Assembly: GCF_019175285.1 (NCBI RefSeq)
Contig: NC_056528.1
Location: 50,925,068 to 50,989,067 of the forward strand
Direction: 5' to 3'
DNA from: Sceloporus undulatus
Lineage: Eukaryota > Chordata > Lepidosauria > Squamata > Phrynosomatidae
Length of the DNA: 64,000 nt
Below the pieces are notes generated by a model. The model made no database searches, was not told where the DNA came from, and saw only the letters and a list, made by a program, of their open reading frames with translations. Position numbers and translations under genes: made by a program. Positions 21,937-31,134 of this stretch are shown one piece after another; the stretch's first letter is position 1, and every line of letters begins with the position of its first letter.

Positions 21937-24900
21937 GTGAGCTGGGCAGCCGCTGGCCAGAGGCAGTGGCCAGTGGCCTCCATGCCCCAGTGGGAGCCAT
22001 TGGTGGTCTGGGCTGCAGAGGAGCTCTGCAAATAGCTGGACTTCTTAGTCAGGACAGCTTCACAGCTCAGACTAATGGCCATAAACAGAGTCATTGCCCC
22101 TCTGATGGGAAAAGCTATCAGATCCCCCTCCTGAGCCTACAGCTTCACTTGGGAAATTCCATGGCTCTTGGCTCTTGTTTTAGGACCGTCTCACACATGT
22201 GTTTGCAACACTTGCAAAGTACTCAATGCTCATGCTAAACATGGGGTGCACTGACTTCACCATCAAGGGATCTGCTTGAGGAGGTATATTGAGAACCTTC
22301 CATATGTGCATATTTCCTTTGCACAGTTCCTCCATGCAAACCAATTGTTCCATAGTTGGCCTCTATGTGTAAACAGGCATGTTTTCTCTCTCGCAGGAGT
22401 GTGGCTATGGCGAAGGCAGCAATGCGCAATGCGTGCCCTGCCAACCGCGGAGGTTCAAGGACGGTTGGGGGCACCATGGATGCAAGCCTTGCGCCTCTTG
22501 CAGCCTGATCAACCGGGTCCAGAAGTCCAACTGTAGTGCCACTTCGGACGCCGTCTGTGGAGAGTGTTTTCCTGGGTAAGTACAGGACACATTGCAAAAA
22601 GAGCATGGGAGCAGCTCAAATCCATAACAATGATGCTCAGAGGAAATGCTTTCATGTCTTTATTTTTACATATATCCCACCTTTCTCTTGAGATGGATTC
22701 CAAAATACATTGCAACTGGAAATACGTCTGAAAGCAATCTGTTATTAAATGTTAAATTTTAAAAAATTAAACACGCAATCCTATTAACACCAGTGTGGTG
22801 TTGCGGTTTGAGCGTTGGACTATGACTTAGGGTCTGTGTAAGGCAGAAACACCTTTTAGATGTTGAGGATCCGTCCTGGAGCAGCGGAAGAAGTTGTGCA
22901 TGGCTGCTGCCCATTTTGGGAGCAGAGTCCCAACCCTCTTCCACCCGAATAACTGTTCCTTCTTTCAGTTTCTATAGGAAGACCCAGATCGGAGGTTTCC
23001 AGGATCTGGTGTGCGTCCCTTGCACCAAGCAGACCCCTCCTTCTGAACGACAGTGTGAGTATGCCGATGGGCTCGGGCTGCGTCCGCACAGCAGAAATAA
23101 TCCAGTTTGAGACTGCTCTGTGGCTGAGAGGGTGTGACTTGGCCAAGACCCAGGCCTGGTCTAACATATGTATCTGATGGATTCTGTACCTCTAGTGAAA
23201 ACCACTCCTGACCCTTGGGTGGGTCTTGCATTTTCAGGCCGTGCGAGAGTCTCCCTGGTGAAAGTGGAAAGCCACTCGGCACCCGCTCATGCCTCGGCCC
23301 TTGTGGCACTGACCATCAGCGCCCTGGTCATCATCCTGCTGGTCCTCTTGACCGTCTCCATCCTCTACGGCCGGCGGTTCTGGAAGAGCCAGTGCCAGCG
23401 GGGTGAGTGAGCCTTCTCCCAAGCTCCTTGGCGTCTCCTTTCCTCGGTTCTGTCATCTTGGGCTTCCCTCCTCTACTGAGATGGGCTTCTGCCACCAGGC
23501 AAATGGGCATTAGAGTCCTTGTTGAAATCATGGCCAAACAGTGGTGGCGTCAACATTCATTTGTATTAGTGATCTGATCTGATTCATTAACAGTAAGGGA
23601 CTGGGATGCTTCTCTTATGGGGACTTTCTCCCCAAATGGCATGCTCTGTGCAACTTTAGTAGATGTTTCAGGTATCTTGCTTAATGACATTATTGGGGCT
23701 TCACCTTGTAGCATCATGGATTCCAACTATCCTGAGATCCTCCCCAGTTAATCCTATGTTATGACTTCTCACTCAGCTGCATTTACAATGTCCCAGTTTC
23801 TCTCTCCTCTTCCCAATTTCACTCTTTGTTCTCAGCTTACTTCCATTGTTGATGCAAACTGAAGTTTGCAAACGGTCGGGGCAGAACTCACCCTCCAGAA
23901 TTTCACAGATGAAAAGCAAGACACACACAAATATCAGTGTGTCTTCAGAAAGGTGATAGATATTTATGAGGAAGAATAGATGAGATAGGAGAGGCTGCAA
24001 CCATTTGCTTTTGCCTCAGCCTACTGGGAAGAACAAGGTTCTGCTTTCTTTTCTCATCTTTCCCAATCAGTTAATGGAATCCAAACTAACTTTGCACACT
24101 GTTTGCAGCAATTGGAGTAAGCTGAGGACAAAAGGGGGAAAGCGGGAAAAAGAGAAACGGGGACATTTTGAAAACAGTGGGATGATGGAAGATGAAGCAG
24201 GTCTGTCCCTGCCAAAGTGGAGCAAGAGGAGGGTATGGGGGATCCTATCCCAGAAGAAAGGCAGAGCATAAATATATATATATATGAATGGGGGCAGAGC
24301 CTTCCCCTTCCCAACCTGGCTCATTCGTTCTTCTTCACAAATAACTTCTGCCATCTTGAGCGCACTCTTGATGTTGCTTGGCCAACAATGTGAACCGGTT
24401 TTGACCTAGCAAATGTTGGAGGACATGCACTTGGAATGCTGCTTCAGATATTAATTCAGCATGAGGTGGCATTGATCTTTATCCCTCTTTTCTTTCACTA
24501 CTTCTTCTTCTCTCTCTCAAGTGCTTCAGCGGAGCCCGACCCTCCCTGGTCAGCGGGTGACCTTTCAAGCATCCGCTCTGCCGGCCGGCGTCTCTTTCCA
24601 CAAACCGACATTGGACCCTCCTTGCTTTGGCACCGAGAGCTTCATGAAGGGCTGTGGGCCACTAGAAGGTGACTCTTTCATGATGGCATCTTTGGGTGGC
24701 TTGGCGACGGCCAAAACAGTGTCATAATATATGTGGCTATATAGACCTTTGATGAGAATTTGGGCACATTTGGTGACCCTCTGGGAGCCCCTGAATGGCC
24801 TGACTCAGACTGCTTCCTAGGTTCAGGATATATCTCACACCTTCTAATGTTTGACAGATTAAAAACTGGGACAATATCAGTGGCTGAGCAATATCAGTGT

Positions 24901-27270
24901 GGTCAAGAGGGCAAATGTAATTGATGAGAAAGAACAGACAAGCTAGAAGAGGCTGCAGCCTTTTGTTTTTGCCTGACTTGACTGAGTGCAAATGACTTTT
25001 GCACTTTAAATTCACTTGGCAGCAATTGAAGTAAGCTGAGGACAAAGGGAGCAAATGAGAGGAGGAGAGAGAAGCTGGGAGGTTGTAAAAACAAACCAAA
25101 AAGTGGATAACAAAGGATTAATAAGGACCCTTGGAGGTTACGCATGGAAAATATTATGGGTCGAGTCTCCTGTATCCAAGATGCTCAGGACCAGGAGCGC
25201 TTTGCATTTGGGATTTTGGAATATTTGCATATACATAATGAGATAGCTTGGAGATGTCCTTAAATCCAACTCCTTAAAATTCATTAATGTTTCATATATA
25301 CCTTATACAAGTCTCACACTCTGCACTCCATGGGGTAATCCTATACTCAGTGTTTTTAATAATGTGCATGAAACAAAGTCTGCGTACATTGAACCTTCAG
25401 AAAGCAAAGGTGTCACTGGCTCACGTGTTAGATTTTGAGCATGTCAGATTTTGCATTTTTGGATAAAGGATATTCCGCTTGTATAAGGATGGTGGAAGCA
25501 TGACTGCCTAAGCATCAACCACAGTTGCACCAAGTATGCTGTTTGCATAGGGAAAAAAACAAACCCAGAGTTTAACAACCACATATACTTTTCCAAGGCA
25601 GCGCTCTTGCCCTGAGATGCCTCCCCCTTTGGTCCAGTCCTTGAGAGCTGGGAACCCCAGGCAAAATGGTATTCTTAACGCCGCCTCCTTTCTCCATCCA
25701 GGTCCCTCTGAGTCTGTGCCATGTGTCCCAGAAGCGGAGGTCCCTGGCTTCCATTTGCCCGGCTACCAGCCTGACTTGGACTCGCCTGCCCTGGTCACTC
25801 TCAGCCCAAAGGCTCCTCTGGCCAGGAATCCCTTAGAAACCCGGCCCTTGCTCAGGAATTCAGAGTGCAGCGACTGCTCGGCCGGAGGGTCTTCTTTCAT
25901 GGAGGTTGGGCATGGGTCTGGGGAGGATCCTGGCCACCCCACTCCTCCTCCCTCCTTCTGTGCCATGGACATCCAGCCGCGCTGGCCCCATGCCCCCGTG
26001 GAGTGCACAGAGCTGGACCTGCAGGCATTCTCCGACCAAGCGGGGCGCATGGTCATCAGGCACAAAGAGGACGCCAGGAAGATGGTGGCGCAAGAGCAGC
26101 TGCACCCTGAGGCACCAGTCTGCCCAGTTTACCCATCAGCAAAAGGCCAGCTTGCTTGTGCATCTGCCCCAACCTCATCCCTGTCCTTCAGGGATCCCAT
26201 TGTCGAAAGCGGGGAGCAGCTGGTAAGTTTTCTGTCTGGGCTCAGATCCTATAAAGCACCCAAGAGCCTTTTTTCCAGGCTCTAGGTAATTCTGCCACTG
26301 TCCACTATGAGAATGCTTTGCTTCGTAGTGGACAGTGGCAGAACTGGCCAGGACTTGGGGGGGGAAACATTACTTTTTGGACCACGGTTCCCGGAACCAA
26401 CCCTCACCTGAGAGTTGTATTCCAAAACGTTGGAGAACAGTTTGGGGTAGGTTTTCTGTCGCTGGTTCCCATTGCTGGGGTCAGGTCCTATGAGGGACCC
26501 AAGAGCCCTTTTTTCCAGGCTTTGGGCAATGACAAAATCACCCATTGCTTGGGAGAAAGGTTGCCTTTGGCACTACAGCTTCCAGAACCTCAACTGTATT
26601 CCAAAATGTAGGGCTGTGTTTTTTTTTCCTCCCTAGGCTTTGGTATTGCTTTATTGCTATTGCACACGCTCACTGACAGTACATTGTTTTTCTCTAGGGA
26701 GGTGACGTTCAGAGCATTGTGGCTGAGATCCACGATGTTTTGCAAGGTGAGTAAGTGGGTGGCTGGTCCTTATTCCGGCTGGCCAGGGAAGGTCCTGGAG
26801 CTTAGGTGTGGTTTGACTGGACGTCTCCAATAGGGAGAACTCATGGAAGCTGCAACTAAATATTACAGCATGGAGTGCTTCCTATTCATAGTTCCCAGTC
26901 AAACCATCTTTCAGATAGTCTGGACTCAAGCCATGTTTGTGACCAGTCCTTTCTCCCTCTGTCTTCCTTGCTAGACCTCCCTCTGGCCAGCCTGCCGGCT
27001 TCCCTGGTGCTCTCTCTCGCTGACCACTTGGACCCTTCCTTACCTGGACTCAAGAACTTCAGCCACTTGGGAGAGGAACTGGGGGTCCCAGCTCACAAGC
27101 AGCCCCAGATATCTGGGTTCGTGGAGCTTGTCGCCTTCCTGGCCTCTTCTGGAAGGCCCCTCTCAGTCCTCTCCTTGGCCCAAGCGCTGCAGAAGCTCCA
27201 GCGGTTTGATGCCTTCCTTTTGCTCTATGGTCACTTTGTGGGCAGCCAGACCCACCACTGCAGTCACTAG
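21826..27270 (+). CDS. EDA2R: EDA2R (XEDAR/TNFRSF27), ectodysplasin-A2 receptor, with a C-terminal death-domain-like module
   Basis: TNF-receptor-superfamily member that binds the A2 isoform of ectodysplasin at the cell surface. Eight exons recognised: 21826-21936, 22397-22575, 22969-23054, 23238-23402, 24522-24668, 25702-26222, 26698-26746, 26975-27270. All have GT/AG borders and compatible phases, giving 517 aa without an N-terminal start. Cysteine-rich domains occupy residues 1-126 (CGYGEGSNAQC, WGHHGCKPC, INRVQKSNC and VCVPCTKQTPPSE are XEDAR signatures). The membrane segment is about 146-170. PVECTE (328-333) fits the TRAF6 pattern PxExx(acidic) and is nearly identical to human PIECTE. 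Residues about 426-507 resemble a death domain. Human XEDAR is about 297 aa and lacks one. No ATG precedes residue 1 within its exon, so an upstream exon, perhaps a signal peptide, is missing. TNFRSF19 was considered; sequence signatures favour EDA2R. Confidence 0.92.
22397..22575 (+). CDS. EDA2R: EDA2R exon, CRD2
   Basis: Acceptor 'ctcgcag', donor 'gtaagt'; ends in phase 2. Encodes ECGYGEGSNAQCVPC through INRVQKSNCSATSDAVCGEC, the most conserved XEDAR stretch, and supports the identification over TNFRSF19. Confidence 0.93.
22785..22842 (+). mobile_element. SINE head fragment in EDA2R intron
   Basis: 'gtggtgttgcggtttgagcg' followed by 'ttggactatgacttagggt' matches the tRNA-derived SINE head. 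The rest is lost. Confidence 0.5.
22969..23054 (+). CDS. EDA2R: EDA2R exon, CRD3
   Basis: Acceptor 'ctttcag', donor 'gtgagt'; phase 2 in, phase 1 out. Encodes FYRKTQIGGFQDLVCVPCTK and QTPPSERQ, which aligns closely with human FYRKTRIGGLQDQECIPCTK. Confidence 0.93.
23238..23402 (+). CDS. EDA2R: EDA2R exon, stalk and transmembrane segment
   Basis: Acceptor 'ttttcag', donor 'gtgagt'. Encodes the last ectodomain Cys, a short stalk, the hydrophobic span ALVALTISALVIILLVLLTV, then SILYGRRFWKSQCQR. The basic stop-transfer end matches the human QCxxxxCQRG boundary. A SINE/MITE remnant occupies part of the preceding intron (23080-23160). Confidence 0.92.
23780..24000 (+). repeat. Unclassified dispersed repeat (CTCAGCTTAC family)
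   Basis: 'tcccagtttctctctcctct', 'tctcagcttact' and 'gatgcaaactgaagtttgca' in order, in an EDA2R intron. Immediately followed by an inverted copy at 24045-24200. Confidence 0.6.
24045..24375 (-). repeat. Unclassified dispersed repeat, reverse copy with extension
   Basis: Reverse blocks 'tttgcagcaattggagtaag' and 'ctgaggacaaaagggggaaa' continue after an (AT)n patch into 'ccttcccaacctggctcatt' and 'gatgttgcttggccaacaat'. The extension hints at the real far end of the element, since 'ttggccaagcaac'-like sequence also ends the pieces near 12745 and 19045. Confidence 0.5.
24522..24668 (+). CDS. EDA2R: EDA2R cytoplasmic exon
   Basis: Acceptor 'tctctcaag', donor 'gtgact'; phase 1 in and out. Encodes LQRSPTLPGQRVTFQASALP and then AGVSFHKPTLDPPCFGTESF. 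Poorly conserved linker, aligned with the human GLLQFEADK region by position only. Confidence 0.75.
24860..25120 (-). repeat. Unclassified dispersed repeat (CTCAGCTTAC family), reverse
   Basis: 'ggcagcaattgaagtaagct', 'gaggacaaagggagcaaatg' and 'gagagaagctgggaggttgt' in reverse order, in the same EDA2R intron as the MER2-like element. Confidence 0.6.
25155..25490. mobile_element. MER2-like Tigger non-autonomous element
   Basis: About 335 bp containing 'atatttgcatatacataatg', 'gtttcatatataccttatac', 'gtgcatgaaacaaagtctgc', 'gtacattgaacc' and 'tcagaaagcaaaggtgtcac'. From memory these blocks match, in order, the mammalian MER2 family, a Tigger-derived MITE. The ends ('tcctgtatccaagatgc' and 'ataaaggatattccgcttgt') are degenerate. 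Confidence 0.7.
25702..26222 (+). CDS. EDA2R: EDA2R large cytoplasmic exon with TRAF-binding motif
   Basis: Acceptor 'ctccatccag', donor 'gtaagt'. Encodes about 174 residues, rich in Pro and Ser. HAPVECTELDLQAFSDQ matches human HSPIECTELDLQKFSS, and PVECTE fits a TRAF6-binding motif. The end, RDPIVESGEQL, corresponds to human NTVESTGDRL. Human XEDAR reads a few residues further and stops, whereas here a donor leads to further exons. Confidence 0.92.
26698..26746 (+). CDS. EDA2R: EDA2R small linker exon before the death-domain-like module
   Basis: Acceptor 'ttctctag', donor 'gtgagt'. Encodes GGDVQSIVAEIHDVLQ. 49 nt, phase 0 in and 1 out, joining exactly to the final exon in frame. Confidence 0.85.
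26975..27270 (+). CDS. EDA2R: EDA2R last exon, death-domain-like module and stop
   Basis: Acceptor 'ccttgctag'; TAG stop at 27268-27270. Encodes about 98 residues: LPASLVLSLADHLDP, then KNFSHLGEELGV, then FVELVAFLASSGRPLSVLSL and AQALQKLQRFDAFLLL. The spacing of hydrophobic positions, the LGxxLGV helix and the final ALxxLxRxDAxxLL helix fit the death-domain fold (UNC5-type tails read similarly). The usual Trp of 'DWxxLA' is Phe. The domain call is pattern-based. Confidence 0.85.
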
Positions 27271-30200
27271 GTGCGTCCGGCCGGAGCGCTTTCTCATCTC
27301 AGAGCCTCTCCTGCAAGCAAGATGGGTTCAGCTGTCTGCCGAAAGAGGTATTGTCTTGCCTAGAGATCTTTTTAGGATGAGATCTTCAAGCTGAAGAGGA
27401 AGACGTTGCTTGTGGAGACGAGGAAAGGAAAATTCAGGGAGATTTTTGACATCGGCTGGACGGCCCTATTTCAGGGATGAATTTTCTGGCTCACCATCAA
27501 TCCACTGTCTTTTTCTTTCTTTCTTTTTAAAATAATGATCTACTGATGCTGTATCTCTGCTTGAGATCTAGTTCATGCTGTCTCTGTACTTGAGATCTAC
27601 TTCATCTCCTGGATCATCTTGATCCTCCTTTGGAAACAGTAGTTTTGCCTCCTGGGTCACCTACTTTGGAAAATGTACAACTATATTCTGTGCATCAGTT
27701 TCCCACTGTTTCCAAAAAGTTGGTGCTTGAGATCGACTCTATGAAGTTAAAAGAAAGAGCATGAAGATCTTTCATTTTGTACCAGCTTTCAGATCTTCCT
27801 TAAAAACAGATCTGTCTTCATTGACCAGCCTTGAATGGACTAGCTTTCAAAAAGACAGACGGGTTTCTCGCTGATATCTTTAATGTTTCTGCAATGTCTA
27901 TAGGGCTCCTGGGGTCCCTTACGGGGAATTTTCTTGCCGACACACATTCAGGGGTTTCCTTTTTTAAAACAAATGCTGACATTTATAACTGTTTTGTTTA
28001 CAAGTGTGTCGTAATATTTTTAAAATAATATTAATTCTTTTCTGAACTTCGAGGGCTTTAATGGGGAAAGAGTTACTGTATTTTTGCGGTTGTTCTAATC
28101 CTCTTTTGGGGTTTCGTTCTGGGAAAAGGGATATCCATCTGGACCCCTTTTCTGCAGGTAAAATCTCCTTTACTGAGGAATTTGGATTTGTAAATGCCTC
28201 TAATGGTTTCAGAGGAAAGATTTGTAGGCCTACGGATTTGTTATTTTGGGGAGAAGTGCCTCTCTTTAAGTGAACTTATCACTTGCCATACACTACAATG
28301 CAACCCTCTAGATATTGTTGGGCTGCATCTCTTAGCTATGGCTACGCTGGCTAGAAGGATAATGGGACTTGTAGTCCAACGGCATCTCTGAGGGACGTAT
28401 CGTCTCCATCTCTGACTTCCCATTGATTAGTGGGTCTGTTCCAGCTTGGACTAAGAATTCGATGTAGGGCTACGTCTCCGTGGCCTTCACTCCTTTCTCA
28501 AGCATCGGTGCCAAGGCTCCAGCCATTTTAAGCAGATGTTTCCAATTGTCCTTGTGTTCTGAATTGCTGGATTAGGGGTCTGAAAGTGATTTCAATTTAT
28601 AGGAAAACAGGGAGACAGAGATGGCTGTTGTCCCTTGAATTAGACATTGGAGAGCTATTGGAGTGGAGCTGTTATTCCTCTTTCCTTCCTCCTTCCTTCA
28701 TTGAATGCCTTTGGAGCCCATAAGCTCTTCTTTGTCCTCATGCGCCAAATGCCACCCAGGATTCAGGAAGCATGTTTCCTGCACTTCTAATGTCAAAGCG
28801 ATTTCATTTATTTTGCTGCCACTTTCCAATGGTTGAATCCTTTCCTCCGGGACAAAGTGGATTTGTAGTCTTTGCAATATCCATTGAGTCCCAGAGTGAA
28901 AAGCAAGGGCCAGGGCTAAAGGAGACAAAACCTTAGGCTTGGCTTTGGTGCAAAAGGGGCAAAAAGAGAGAGGCTTCCGGTCTTCCTGGAAACGTTGGGC
29001 CGATTTGCATTGGGAGCTTTTCATTCCCATTGGGAAAAACGTCCTCCGCCAAAGAGAAGGATCTCATCTTGTCTGGCTGCTTTGCTTGCGTTTAGTCAAT
29101 GGCAGTCAGAGCTAAGGGAGGGATGTGGCTGTTTGTTTCTCCCGATGCACCAGAAATAAGGTCCTTTTTGGGACTGAAGCCCCTAATGTTCCAGTATAAT
29201 CAATATTTATTATATCCGTTGATATTGGTAAAACCATGTCACATCTTAGAAATAAGAAAGTCAACCTCGTCGTAAATGTAGTAATTTCCAATCCATTTAA
29301 GTCATCAGTTTTAGGGGACACTTAAAGAGAGGCCTTTGCATCTAATGAATTCTTTCCGTAAGTATGTATTTGCATGATTTGTGTGGCCTGCAGATAGACC
29401 TCTTCTCGGTCCAGTATTTCAGCATGTTTTGCAATTGCGTTTCATGGTTTCTCTACCTGCAAACATTGCAGCATGTACCGAAACTGGTCGCATGAATGTA
29501 ATTTCAGCATTATTGCCCTGCGATCCTGAAGCCTTTGTTTCAGATTATGACCTTTCTATAGGACAGGGTTGCAGGCTGACTGCTGAACAGTGTTTACTTT
29601 CTTGAGCTGTGAAAAAACAAAAACAAACCCTGTGTGTGTATTAACTGTAGTGACATCGATAGCTGTGTAGCAAAACAAGACTGTGAACCCAATAGTCCAC
29701 TGATAGAAGTAGCTTTCTCTATGGGGATTGAGTTTTAAACTTCCCATTACCTCCTTTGCTGTGGAAATGCTTCTCTCGCTGGGTGATTCTTCTGTCTATA
29801 ATGAAATGTGTGTACTATACGTCTGAATGGCTCAAGAGACACACGTCGTGCCCAGTCAGGAGCAATGGCATTTGCAATTGTGGGTCCGTTCCTTTCCAGG
29901 GTCCTGTCTTGCAAGGATTGCATAACCTTGCATTGCTCTTTGCATTGCTGAGCTTCCTTGCATCCCATTAAGGCCATTGGAAGTCAAATACAAGAGTCCC
30001 ATTTATTTCAATGGGGACAAAGTGAGGTTTACCTGTCACTGGGCTCTATGCACACCATTGTGGCTTCTTCTATCCTAGGAACTCGCAATGAATAATAGTA
30101 GTAGTAATAATAATGTATTATTATCATTATTACACAGCATTGCAACATTTTGCTTGGCCAATAAAGGTATTGTTTGGATTTGCTAAATGGCCCAATGCAG

Positions 30201-30600
30201 CTTAATGGGACAAGTATTTTTGGAACGGCGAAATGCTAAACGTTTAAATGTACGAACGAATTACAGGGATATTCTCCTCAGGATTGCGCTACAAGACTAG
30301 CGTCAAAACGTTTGGATTAATTTTTGCTAACCGTTTGTTGTATTAGGATTCCTAAACAAAGACTGTCTTTAAACAGTCACCCTTTTGGTTTTTGTTGTCG
30401 TCGTTTCAGATTATTTCATATGTTTGGTTTTGTTTTTCTGAAGCCAAAATGCCCGGCGTTTGCGTTCTTGGCTGTAATTGGGGTTTTTTGGTGATGATGA
30501 TGGTGATGAGCTTTGTATGTCGGGAGCCATAACTGTCTGGACTTTGCTCTCCTTTGTGGAATGTGTTTTTATTTTCAGAAATAAAGAAATAAAATGGCAT
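27271..30600 (+). other. EDA2R: Probable EDA2R 3' UTR
   Basis: Largely free of recent repeats. Candidate poly(A) signals: AATAAA at 30160-30165 (inside a retroposon-like tail) and a pair at 30580-30585 and 30588-30593 followed by T-rich sequence. If the last pair is used, the 3' UTR is about 3.3 kb and ends about 250 bp before the YIPF6 promoter. Not proven without transcripts. Confidence 0.4.
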
Positions 30601-30744
30601 CGTTTTCTCTCCGACTTTTGTCTTTTCTGGCCTAGTTCTGAGGGACCAAAGTTTGGCCAAGAGACCAATGTCAATTGGCTGTTAATATTAATTAATGTTA
30701 ATAATTAAATATTAATTAATATTAAGGGCTAGTCTCTGGCGTTG

Positions 30745-30843
30745 TCTGCACTGCAGAATTAGCCCACTTCGACGCCGCTTTAGCTGCAGCAGCGGGCAGG
30801 ATGTCTCTCAAGAAAACTACAGATCCCAGAATCCCTCAAAACG
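30745..30843. mobile_element. hAT-like MITE fragment abutting the YIPF6 promoter
   Basis: 'tctgcactgcagaattagcc', 'gacgccgctttagctgc' and 'actacagatcccagaatccc' are family hallmarks. It ends about 10 bp before the CRE-like site at 30854. Confidence 0.65.
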
Positions 30844-30844
30844 A

Positions 30845-31059
30845 GGTCATCTTTGACGTCATCGTAATTACAGCTTACTTTTCGTAGGGCTGGCCCCGCC
30901 CCTTTATCTCCCGGCAGCCCTCGCGCGCGGCCTGTGCGGTTGCCAAGGCGACGGAGGCGCCCTCCGCGTTCTGCGCGGTCGCGCGGCGATGACGTAGTCC
31001 CGGCGGCTCCGCCCCCTTCGGCCTCCCTTGTTTCCTTCCTCCACGTCGATGAGGCCAAA
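30845..31059 (+). promoter_or_regulatory. YIPF6: CpG-island promoter of YIPF6 with CRE-like sites
   Basis: A palindromic TGACGTCA (30854-30861) and a half-site TGACGTAG (about 30989) lie in CpG-dense sequence ('tcgcgcgcgg', 'cggtcgcgcggcg') just upstream of the YIPF6 ATG at 31060. No TATA box. Typical housekeeping promoter; CREB/ATF control is plausible but inferred. Confidence 0.7.
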
Positions 31060-31134
31060 ATGGCGGCCGCGGTGAGCGAGGAAGCGGCGATGGCGGCGTC
31101 AGGAGCAGCGGGCGAGGGAGCCTCCAAGCCCCTG
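31060..31134 (+). CDS. YIPF6: YIPF6 exon 1
   Basis: Ala-rich start MAAAVSEEAAMAASG, ending KPL before donor 'gtgggt'. A second in-frame Met lies 10 codons later. The flanking CpG island and Leu/Phe-Ala-Gly junction to exon 2 support this exon. Confidence 0.88.

Noticed and set aside
21826-24668. TNFRSF19 (TROY) as identity of the receptor
   Set aside because: The cysteine-rich domains resemble both, but GYGEGS, WGHHGCKPC, INRVQKSNC, CTKQTPPSE and the PVECTELDL tail are XEDAR features.
25763-26105. Open frames antisense and in other frames of the large EDA2R exon
   Set aside because: Shadow frames of a real GC-rich exon.
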